A stretch of 64,000 nucleotides of DNA from CAZSSM01 sp964609385 (GTDB lineage Bacteria > Planctomycetota > Planctomycetia > Isosphaerales > Isosphaeraceae). Numbering within the stretch: position 1 is the stretch's first letter; each line of letters starts with the position of its first letter. Shown here piece by piece: positions 37,441 to 44,869 of the stretch. The notes beneath the pieces were generated by a model, which saw only the letters and a program-made list of their open reading frames with translations, searched no databases and was not told the DNA's origin. The stretch is taken from NCBI GenBank assembly GCA_964609385.1, contig CAZSSM010000028.1:13059-77058 (forward strand), written 5' to 3'. Both the position numbers and the translations under genes were made by a program.

Positions 37441-37471
37441 ATTCTATACTTTGGAACCGATCGGTTAACAA
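37441..37471 (-). promoter_or_regulatory. Autoregulated TetR promoter
   Basis: On the minus strand a -35 TTGTTA (37471-37466) and a -10 TATAGA (37448-37443) are separated by exactly 17 nt; a shifted TAGAAT at 37446-37441 is an even better -10. The spacer carries the palindromic operator described separately. The promoter lies 41-71 nt upstream of the TetR start codon. Confidence 0.65.
37455..37466. promoter_or_regulatory. TetR operator palindrome AACCGATCGGTT
   Basis: A perfect 12-bp palindrome sits inside the -35/-10 spacer of the TetR gene, the classic position for steric repression. Its ACCGATCGGT core resembles sites bound by TetR/AcrR-family proteins. The operator assignment is inference from position and symmetry. 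Confidence 0.6.
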
Positions 37472-37484
37472 CCTGGTCGTTTTA

Positions 37485-37524
37485 CGGGAGCGGCCGTTGT
37501 CCTCACGTTCATCGGCCGCTCCCG
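37485..37524. terminator. Strong 12-bp hairpin in the intergenic region
   Basis: Arms CGGGAGCGGCCG and CGGCCGCTCCCG form a perfect 12-bp stem around a 16-nt loop, upstream of the TetR promoter. It lies after no recognised gene, so it may terminate a small RNA or an unannotated transcript, or may insulate the TetR promoter. Confidence 0.4.
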
Positions 37525-38002
37525 AAGGGCAGACCCTCGGGTGATCCGTCGACCGGTGGGAGCGTCCCGCCGAATCGGGGATGATTGAGCCGCCCGATCG
37601 TGGGGAGTTCCCGATTCGGTCTTCGAGAGTCCCGACGATCGCCCGTCTTTGACGACGAGCCATCCGAGGAAATTGCTTCGAGGCCCCTGAATCATTCGCC
37701 TTCCTCCTCGAATAACGTCCAAGGTGCGGCACCGATGAAGACACGATGGGAGCGGACGATGCCCCCGCTCGTCGCGTCAACAGGCCGGGTCCGATCGACT
37801 CTGGCCTATGGTTCCATGCCGGGATTCCCGGTCATCGTTGAGGTTGATCCTCGAACGAAACCACTTCGATGGCATGGAGCTTGCATCTTTGATTTATCTG
37901 TTCCACGATGAGATCTCGAAGGAATTGGGTCCGCCTGAAGGTTCTCGGACGCTTCGACGATCGTGACCGGGGTCGAATCCATCGCCAAATTAGGGCCGAA
38001 CC
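37525..38002. other. Leader region before the three-gene GTPase block
   Basis: 478 nt with no convincing gene. It must hold the promoter for the 38003 gene. Minus-strand frames here are short and have no recognisable family. The immediate upstream TAGGG (8 nt before the ATG at 38003) is a plausible ribosome-binding site. Confidence 0.4.
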
Positions 38003-40087
38003 ATGATCCGTTTCCTCGTCTGCCTGGGTCTGACCATCCTCTTCGCCGCGGCTACGGTCTTTTTGGCATGGCCATCGGCCCAAGAACCGTCGATCCCGAA
38101 GACCACCGACGGTCGGATCGACGCCCAGTTGGCCGAGCTTCGCCGCGAGGATCCCGAGGCGGCAGCGCGTCTGGAAACGGATCTGAACGCTTTGGGCACG
38201 CCGGGGGCGTTGGTAGCACAGGCTGCCTCGGAACGCTCGGGGACCTCGGGGCTCCTCGACCTGGCCCGTCAACTCGATGAGCGACCGCAACCCCCTTGGC
38301 AAGTTGAGCTGACCGAGATGGCCCTGGACCCCGAGCGGTTCCAGCGACCCGAGGAGCGCGAGGAGTTCCTCATCGCCTATGGGACTGCCATGGAGGGGCT
38401 CGAGGAATCGGGCGCTGAGACGCTGATCGCCCCGATGCTCGATCGACTCCGACGGGCCGAGACGGACCCCACGCTCTGGGATGCGGTCCACGACGATCCG
38501 TTGGCCCTCGGTCTCATCGACGGCGTCCTCGACGACCCGACGCTACGCGACTACTACCTGGCCGAGCGCGAATGGCTCGCCGAGATCATTGTCCAGCTCG
38601 CCTGGGCGTCGAACGGTGTTGAGATGACGGATGGGCTCGGCGATGAATCGATGGACGCCGAACCGGTCTCTCCGCTCGAGATCGTCCGGAAAGCGCGGAC
38701 CTATCACCCCTTGCCGCGTCGCACCGTCGTCGATGAGGACTTGGGACCGATCGGCTTCGCGCTGTTCTTGGACGATGGCGACCTGATCGCCTCGACCGTT
38801 GAGGAGCGGGGCCTACCGCTGGCCGAGGTGCTCGAGGTGCTCTTCGTCAACGGGGCGGCCCTCCGTGAGGCCCCCGAGCTGGTCGACGACCGGGCGCGGG
38901 CCGACTACCTGGTCCGGATCCACGATGCCGAGCCGACCGTCTGGCGGTTCGCCCGGACGGCTCCGCTGGCGTTGCAACTGTATCGCGATGCGCCCGAGGT
39001 CGCCGACGACGTTCTCGAGGCGTACGGCGAGGACGATGTGGCCGTCTTCCTCTTTGCGGCTTATCCCGAGGCGATCGCGACGGCCGCCGAGGCGATCGAC
39101 CGCTATGGCGACCTGGCCTTCTATGTCCTCAACAAGTACGCCGACCTCGATCAGGACCGGATGACCGCGCTGCTGAACGACCCTGAGGTCGGCTCGCGGC
39201 TGATCCCGTATCTGGTCCGCTTCGGCGACGGAGGCCTGGACCAGATCGAGCGGAACCGGAGTTGGCTCAATAAGGAGTTCGACGCGCAGGGCAATCCGAA
39301 GAATGACGAGTGGTGGACCTACGTGCCGGGCGGCGGCCTGGCCGACGTGGCCCGGAACTGGGCCCAGGGCTATCCGCTGAGCGGCGAGGAGCTGGGTTGG
39401 GCGGCGCTGGACACCGCCGACGCGGCCCTGCTGGCCCTGAGCTTCGGCGCCTCGCAAGCGATCACCGCGCCGGCCAAGGCGGGTCTCAAAGCCTCGGTCA
39501 AGGCGACCGGCCGCTCACAGGTCAGCAAACAGTTGCTCCGCGCCGGTCGGGCCCGGAACGCCCTGCGAGCCACCGGGGAGGCGGCTTCGCTCCGACGCGC
39601 CGGGCGCGCTGCGTCGGTCCTGCAACGCGTGGCGGGCGGGCTCGGCAACGTCGGGCGGTTCGGCACACGGATCGTCAACGTCGGTGGGCGTACCGTCCGG
39701 ATCGCCGGGATCGGCCTGGTTCGGACCGCGAAGGTCACTCGGGCCGCTCTCCGGGCCAATCCGGCCCGCGCCCGCCTGGTCTATCGCGCTTTGTTGGCCG
39801 GCGGCCTGGCCATCACGATCAGTCAGCGCACGCTGCCCAACCTCACGATGATCCAGGAGGGGCTGGCCCGATTCGCCGCCGAGATCGCCTCGGGCGCCCG
39901 GAAGTTGGTCACCGACTCGATCAACGACGTCCTCCAACGAGCCCTGGGCTTGCCCCAGATGGCTTGGACAGCGCCGTTGCTTTCCACGCTGATCCTCATC
40001 GTCCTGATTCTGCTGACGCTGGGCGCCGCCTGGTCGACGTTCCGCAGCGTTATCCCGAGACGGAAGGTCCGTTATGGCTCATGCTGA
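38003..40087 (+). CDS. Two-TM helical protein, first gene of the GTPase block
   Basis: Predicted 694-aa protein. An N-terminal hydrophobic segment (about residues 4-23) and a C-terminal membrane helix (about 657-678, LLSTLILIVLILLTLGAAW) flank a long, mostly helical region rich in Glu/Ala/Leu/Asp. A possible additional hydrophobic stretch lies near residue 600 (LLAGGLAITIS). The region ~480-590 is basic (many Arg, Ala, Gly), while 50-400 is acidic. I recognise no catalytic motif. AGGG lies 8 nt before the ATG. Its stop overlaps the GTPase start by 14 nt, so the two are translationally coupled. Probably a membrane scaffold or effector acting with the GTPase. Confidence 0.75.
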   Translation: MIRFLVCLGLTILFAAATVFLAWPSAQEPSIPKTTDGRIDAQLAELRREDPEAAARLETDLNALGTPGALVAQAASERSGTSGLLDLARQLDERPQPPWQVELTEMALDPERFQRPEEREEFLIAYGTAMEGLEESGAETLIAPMLDRLRRAETDPTLWDAVHDDPLALGLIDGVLDDPTLRDYYLAEREWLAEIIVQLAWASNGVEMTDGLGDESMDAEPVSPLEIVRKARTYHPLPRRTVVDEDLGPIGFALFLDDGDLIASTVEERGLPLAEVLEVLFVNGAALREAPELVDDRARADYLVRIHDAEPTVWRFARTAPLALQLYRDAPEVADDVLEAYGEDDVAVFLFAAYPEAIATAAEAIDRYGDLAFYVLNKYADLDQDRMTALLNDPEVGSRLIPYLVRFGDGGLDQIERNRSWLNKEFDAQGNPKNDEWWTYVPGGGLADVARNWAQGYPLSGEELGWAALDTADAALLALSFGASQAITAPAKAGLKASVKATGRSQVSKQLLRAGRARNALRATGEAASLRRAGRAASVLQRVAGGLGNVGRFGTRIVNVGGRTVRIAGIGLVRTAKVTRAALRANPARARLVYRALLAGGLAITISQRTLPNLTMIQEGLARFAAEIASGARKLVTDSINDVLQRALGLPQMAWTAPLLSTLILIVLILLTLGAAWSTFRSVIPRRKVRYGSC

Positions 40088-42068
40088 TTTCGTTAAGTCG
40101 CCGACCGCATCCTCCACTTCATCGAACGGCCGGATGATCCGGGTCTGTCTGCTGGGCGGCAAAGGATCGGGCAAGACGACGTTCCTGGCCGGCCTGGCGG
40201 TGCTCTCCGAGCCCGACCGCGACTCGGCGATCCGTGTGCGGGGGCTCGACCCGGCCAGTTGCGAACGACTCGATGAGCTGGCCCGGACCCTTCGCGCTCG
40301 CGAATGGCCTCCGGCCACGACCCGGACCCGCCTGCTCAACCTCCGCCTGACCTATCGGGGCACCGGCGTCCACGTCACCACGCTCGACTACAGCGGCGAC
40401 TCGTTCGTCGAGGAACTCCGCAAGCTCGACGCCGAGCATATCGAGGAACTCTGGACGGCCTACCTCGACGCCGACGTCTACCTGCTCCTGTTCGATCCCG
40501 AGCGCGATCTGCTGCCGGCCGACACGCCCGATTCCGGGCGCCGCGAGGCCTTCCAACGTCGGGCCTTGGCCCACCTGGAAGCCATCGAGCAAGCGTGGAA
40601 CCAACGCAAAGGTCCGTCCGACTCCAACAAGGAGCCGCGACCCCGATCGCGACAGGTCGATGTCGTCCTGTTGCTGACCAAGAGCGACCGGATCGCCGAA
40701 CTCCAACAGGCGGACCATCGCCAGGCCCTGGACTTCTTCCAAGCCCGCTCGGGCCAACTGCTGAGTAAGCTCCGCGCGACCTCCGATCAGATCCGCGCCT
40801 TCCCCGTCTCGGCCGTCGGTGGAACCGAGACGGTCGATCGCGACGGGATCCGTCTGGAAGTGCCCGCCGAGACGCTCCACCCCACGGGATACGAAGGGGT
40901 GTTCGGTTGGATCGTCAAGCGCCACCGATGGCGTCGAGGCGCCCCGGTCCGCCGTGCGGTCGCCGGCTTCACTGCCCTGCTGCTGATTGCCGGGTTCGTC
41001 GTCGGGGCCGCTTACTCCAACGCCAAGCAGCAACGGCTGGCCCGGCTCCAGGACGACCGGCGCTCGACGATCGAACGAATCGTTGAGTCGATCGACGACG
41101 GCGCTGACCCGATCGCCAACGACGTCGAGATCGAGCGCGCCCGGATCGCGTTGATCGATGGCGAGTTGGAGACCATCACCGCGCAACTGGCCGCCGATCC
41201 GTCTCAGGCCCAGCTCGACCAGATCACCGAGACCCTCGACCGCCTGCTCGAGTCCGACCCGGGCAGCCGTCGCGGTGAGGTCGAACGACTCCGCGCTGAG
41301 GTCGAGCAGATCCAACAGCGCCGGCGTTTCGGGGAGGTCCAACGCGCCTTCGATCAGGACGACGGTCTCTTCCCCGACTTGGCCAGCAGCTTCCTTGACG
41401 AATACCCCGAGGGCAACCTCAGCAAGCAGGTCAAGGACCTCATCGAGGCCGACTATCTCCGGCAAGTCGAGACGCGACATCGACAGATCGCCGCGATTCG
41501 ACTCCGCGATCCCAAGACGCTCCGGACCAAGGCCGAGGCGATCCTCGCGTACATCCAAGATGGCCCCAAGACCGAGGACGACCCGACCCTCGAACGCATG
41601 CGACGCGCCGCTGAGGTCGCCCTCCGGTTGGCCGAGCCGCAGCCGATCCGTGTCCAGTTGAAACGCTCGGGCCGCTTCGACGGCGGTCGGCACCATCGCG
41701 TCAAGGTCTGGATCCCCGGCCAATCCCGCCCCGTCATCGACTCGGACCGCTCGGACGCTTCGGCCAAGGCGGTCACCTGGATCAACCAGGACTTCCTCGT
41801 CAACTGGAACCCCGGCCAGCCTCTTCGGGTCGAATGGTACGGCACCACCGGGCTCTTCGCCCTCGGCAGCGAGGAGCTGTTCGCCTCCACCGAGGATCGC
41901 TCGATCTTGGCCATCGAAACGCTCGACGGCCCGGTCACCCTCAGTGTCCGGGGCGCTTGGCGTGACAACGTCGAAGGGAACGCGACGGTCCTGTTCCGGA
42001 TCCCCGAATTTGAGTCCGAAGACTGGGAGGTCCTCCGCGAGTTCGTCTCACCCGGGACCCACTGGTAA
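40074..42068 (+). CDS. Membrane-anchored TRAFAC-type GTPase
   Basis: Predicted 664-aa protein. The N-terminal GTPase has G1 GGKGSGKTTF (residues 28-37), G3 DYSG (105-108), G4 TKSD (202-205) and G5-like SAVGG (246-250); this fits the DO-GTPase-like TRAFAC group rather than AAA or STAND. A single membrane helix lies at about 296-314. A helical, probably coiled-coil stretch follows (~315-540), and the last ~115 residues form a beta-rich, C2-like domain. The ATG overlaps the upstream gene by 14 nt, with GGAAGG in front. Likely a nucleotide-dependent switch at the inner membrane working with the flanking genes. Confidence 0.85.
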   Translation: MAHADFVKSPTASSTSSNGRMIRVCLLGGKGSGKTTFLAGLAVLSEPDRDSAIRVRGLDPASCERLDELARTLRAREWPPATTRTRLLNLRLTYRGTGVHVTTLDYSGDSFVEELRKLDAEHIEELWTAYLDADVYLLLFDPERDLLPADTPDSGRREAFQRRALAHLEAIEQAWNQRKGPSDSNKEPRPRSRQVDVVLLLTKSDRIAELQQADHRQALDFFQARSGQLLSKLRATSDQIRAFPVSAVGGTETVDRDGIRLEVPAETLHPTGYEGVFGWIVKRHRWRRGAPVRRAVAGFTALLLIAGFVVGAAYSNAKQQRLARLQDDRRSTIERIVESIDDGADPIANDVEIERARIALIDGELETITAQLAADPSQAQLDQITETLDRLLESDPGSRRGEVERLRAEVEQIQQRRRFGEVQRAFDQDDGLFPDLASSFLDEYPEGNLSKQVKDLIEADYLRQVETRHRQIAAIRLRDPKTLRTKAEAILAYIQDGPKTEDDPTLERMRRAAEVALRLAEPQPIRVQLKRSGRFDGGRHHRVKVWIPGQSRPVIDSDRSDASAKAVTWINQDFLVNWNPGQPLRVEWYGTTGLFALGSEELFASTEDRSILAIETLDGPVTLSVRGAWRDNVEGNATVLFRIPEFESEDWEVLREFVSPGTHW

Positions 42069-42123
42069 GTGCCCACTCGTCATTGCGGACCTCCAACGCG
42101 ACGCAGGCCGGAGCCAACCGATC

Positions 42124-43221
42124 ATGTCCTTGAGCCCGAGCCAGCCCAACGCACGGACCTTCGAGACAGTTCTCTGGGCCAACACGCCCGACCCCGAGGG
42201 GCTCGGCCGCGAGGACTACCGGATCGTCCATCGGAGCCCCGGCATCGCCGATCCGATCGCCTCGGCCTTCCACAAACAGGCGCGACGCTTCGAGTGGTCC
42301 CTGGCCACCGCGGAGCCCCACGAACCCGCCTGGGTCATCTGGAACTTCCCCTCGGACGACGGCGCCGAATCGCGACTGATGGTCGGTCGGATCCTCGATG
42401 TCGGCCGCGACGATCAGGGGCGTCCACATACTCTCCGGATCGAGGCCGCCCTCGTCGACCCGCCCGAACTCGAGACCGCCGCCGCTCTCATCAACGACCA
42501 AGCCTGGCCCAAAGCTCCCTGGTCGCCTCCCGAGCACGATGCGCCCCTGACGCTCACCCCACAAACAGCCGAACCGCGCCTGGTCCGACAGCTCGAGGCC
42601 GTCCTCGCGCACCGATCCGGCCGGACCGCCGTGCTCGGCATCAAACGCCTCTCGCTCGACCCCGACCATCGACGCACGATCGATCCCATCTCCAAAGGCG
42701 ACGACGTCGAGCCGGCCTCCCCCACCACATCCGTGGCCACGAGGCCCGATCCGAGATCGGGCATGAAAGGAAATAGCCATCTTTACGTAGTTTTTATTTT
42801 AATCGTTTGTCTTGTTGTTTTATTAATTGGGTTCTTTCTCTATAGCAATACGCCTCGATTGTTTGAGATACCAGAGTCTTCCAACTCCATCGACGCGGAC
42901 GTGGCTCCTTCTAGCCCTACGCGAGATGACAATGGGATGAGGGAGGAGTTCGAAGGAGATTCCGCCTCAACCCTCAGAGAACTCGACATACCTAATCTCG
43001 AGTCGACCTCAGACGACATAGATCTGATGGGCGAGCAAGATCGAATTGGGGTGCCCCAGCAAAACCCGCAATCCGGCGAGTCGACGGTAGGCGTTCCGAA
43101 AATCCCCGAGGACGAGTCCCCCAACCTGTTCCGCCCAATCAAGCGATTGTTGAAAATGGTCGAAGGCGAGAAGAACAGCGAAGCCTTCGACGAGGACGAG
43201 TCATCAGCCGACCCCGATTGA
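42124..43221 (+). CDS. Single-TM protein with GAP1-N-like domain
   Basis: Predicted 365-aa protein. Residues ~10-180 (ETVLWANTPDPEG, YRIVHRSPGI, AWVIWNFPSDDG) resemble the N-terminal domain of bacterial GTPase-associated protein 1 (GAP1-N), though I cannot confirm the family without a profile search. A single membrane helix is at about 219-240, followed by a 125-residue acidic, low-complexity tail. The start at 42124 has GGAG 11 nt upstream and lies 55 nt after the GTPase stop. Base composition changes abruptly at about 42768: the membrane helix is encoded by AT-rich codons and the tail is moderate in GC, unlike the first two-thirds. Confidence 0.7.
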   Translation: MSLSPSQPNARTFETVLWANTPDPEGLGREDYRIVHRSPGIADPIASAFHKQARRFEWSLATAEPHEPAWVIWNFPSDDGAESRLMVGRILDVGRDDQGRPHTLRIEAALVDPPELETAAALINDQAWPKAPWSPPEHDAPLTLTPQTAEPRLVRQLEAVLAHRSGRTAVLGIKRLSLDPDHRRTIDPISKGDDVEPASPTTSVATRPDPRSGMKGNSHLYVVFILIVCLVVLLIGFFLYSNTPRLFEIPESSNSIDADVAPSSPTRDDNGMREEFEGDSASTLRELDIPNLESTSDDIDLMGEQDRIGVPQQNPQSGESTVGVPKIPEDESPNLFRPIKRLLKMVEGEKNSEAFDEDESSADPD

Positions 43222-43283
43222 CCTTGGCTCATGGGTCGAGATCGGTGGCTCTCTCTTCCCAGGTGGGCCGCGGGTTGGGGTGG

Positions 43284-43317
43284 CTGGGGACTGGTCCGCT
43301 CGGGGACCAGACCCCAG
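43284..43317 (+). terminator. Terminator of the GTPase block
   Basis: Arms CTGGGGACTGGTCC and GGACCAGACCCCAG pair at 13 of 14 positions with a 6-nt loop, 62 nt after the last gene of the block. No T tract follows. The hairpin separates the block from the enolase-superfamily gene. Confidence 0.55.
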
Positions 43318-43503
43318 GGCCGGTCCAGGTGAGAAGGCCGACTGTCCTAACGACGGGGTGGCCGACTCGAGTCATCGATCCTGGGGTCTGCTCGCTGCGC
43401 GTCGCCGTCCCCGGCCATCCGAGCACGGTGCCGACGGGGATTCGGGCCGAGCCCAACATCGAATCGGCCTCAAGAGTCATTGACCATTCGAGGGAGATAC
43501 GCC

Positions 43504-44799
43504 ATGCGTCGCGATCGTCGTGATTTGCTGAAGGTCGGTCTGGCCGGGATCGTTGGGGGGGCTTTGGGGATCGGGTCGGGTCGGGCGTCGTCGAAGTCGA
43601 TCCGCATGGAGGACGAGGCGGGGCCGTCGCCGGATCTCCGGGATCTCTACGAGCGGCTCGACCGCGCCGCAGCGCGACCGGTCCTCGACCTCGGCGGGTT
43701 CACCGACCCGGTCGTGATCCGGTCGATGGAGCTGCTCCGCAACGGCCGCGAGTTCCTGGTCCGGGTCCGCGACAACGAGGGCGCCGAGGGGTTGACCGTC
43801 GCCAACGGTTTGCGGATGGTCGACGCCTACCCGATCCTGCTCAACCGCGTCGTCCCGTTTTGGGTCGGGAGAGACGCGACCGCCTACGAGGAAGACCTCT
43901 GGGAGCTGTATCGATTCCGGAGCAATTACAAATATCAAGGGTTACCGTATTGGGTCTGCGTGGCCGCCGCCGAATTCGCGATCCTCGACCTGCTAGGCAA
44001 GCGCACCGGCCGGTCCGTCGGCGAGCTGCTCGGCGGACGTCAACGCGATGAGGTGGCCATCTATCGGGCCAGCGGAAACCGGGGCAACACGCCCGAAGCT
44101 GAGATCGAACACCTGCAGCGCCTCGCCTCCGAGGCCGATGCACGGGCGCTGAAGTTCCGCGTGGGCGGGCGCATGAGCCTCGACGCCGACTCGCTTCCGG
44201 GGCGTTCCGAACGGCTCGTCCGCCTGGCCCGCGAGACCTTCGGATCCGAGATGACCCTCTACGCCGACAGCAACAGCTCCTACTCCGCGCCCAAGGCGAT
44301 CACCCTCGGCCACCTCATGGAGGAGTGCGACTACGGCTTCTTCGAGGAGCCCTGTCGGTTCGATCACTGGGAGGAGACCAAGCAGGTCGCCGACGCCCTG
44401 ACGATCCCCGTCGCTGGCGGCGAGCAGGAGTACAGTGACCGTCGATTCCGCTGGGCGATCGCCCACCACGCCGTCGACGTCGTCCAACCCGACCTGCACT
44501 ACTATGGGGGGATGGTCCGCTCGATGCGCGTGGCGCGGATGGCCGAGGTCGTTGGCCTGCCCGTCGCGCCGCATATGTCCGGATCCGGCCTCGGCTTCCT
44601 CGACGTCGCTCACTTCGTCTCCGCTCTGCCTAACCCGAGCCCGTTCCACGAATACAAAGGGGCGCCCGCCATCCCCGCCGAGGCCCAGGGCTCCTCCCTC
44701 GCCGCCGTCGACGGCAACGTCCGGGTCCCCCACGGTCCCGGCTTCGGGGTCACCATCGACTCCGATTACATCAAGGCTTCGGTCAACGTCTCGGCTTAA
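43504..44799 (+). CDS. Exported enolase-superfamily enzyme (mandelate racemase/MLE-like)
   Basis: Predicted 431-aa enzyme. A Tat signal (RRDLLKVGLAG, residues 5-15) directs folded export, unusual for this superfamily. Metal ligands are D255 (YADSNSSY), E281 (FFEEPC) and E307 (AGGEQE). On the acid/base side, the usual KxK reads K217-F-R219, and a His at 357 (APHMSG) may be the opposing base. The KxR pattern differs from mandelate racemase and resembles some acid-sugar dehydratase subgroups. The start at 43504 has GAGGGAG 7 nt upstream. The substrate is probably an extracytoplasmic sugar acid. Confidence 0.92.
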   Translation: MRRDRRDLLKVGLAGIVGGALGIGSGRASSKSIRMEDEAGPSPDLRDLYERLDRAAARPVLDLGGFTDPVVIRSMELLRNGREFLVRVRDNEGAEGLTVANGLRMVDAYPILLNRVVPFWVGRDATAYEEDLWELYRFRSNYKYQGLPYWVCVAAAEFAILDLLGKRTGRSVGELLGGRQRDEVAIYRASGNRGNTPEAEIEHLQRLASEADARALKFRVGGRMSLDADSLPGRSERLVRLARETFGSEMTLYADSNSSYSAPKAITLGHLMEECDYGFFEEPCRFDHWEETKQVADALTIPVAGGEQEYSDRRFRWAIAHHAVDVVQPDLHYYGGMVRSMRVARMAEVVGLPVAPHMSGSGLGFLDVAHFVSALPNPSPFHEYKGAPAIPAEAQGSSLAAVDGNVRVPHGPGFGVTIDSDYIKASVNVSA

Positions 44800-44869
44800 T
44801 CGGGTGCCGATCTCCTAGACAAGAGCTGCCACGACCTCGGACCTCGATAAATCCACCCCGAGCTGATCG

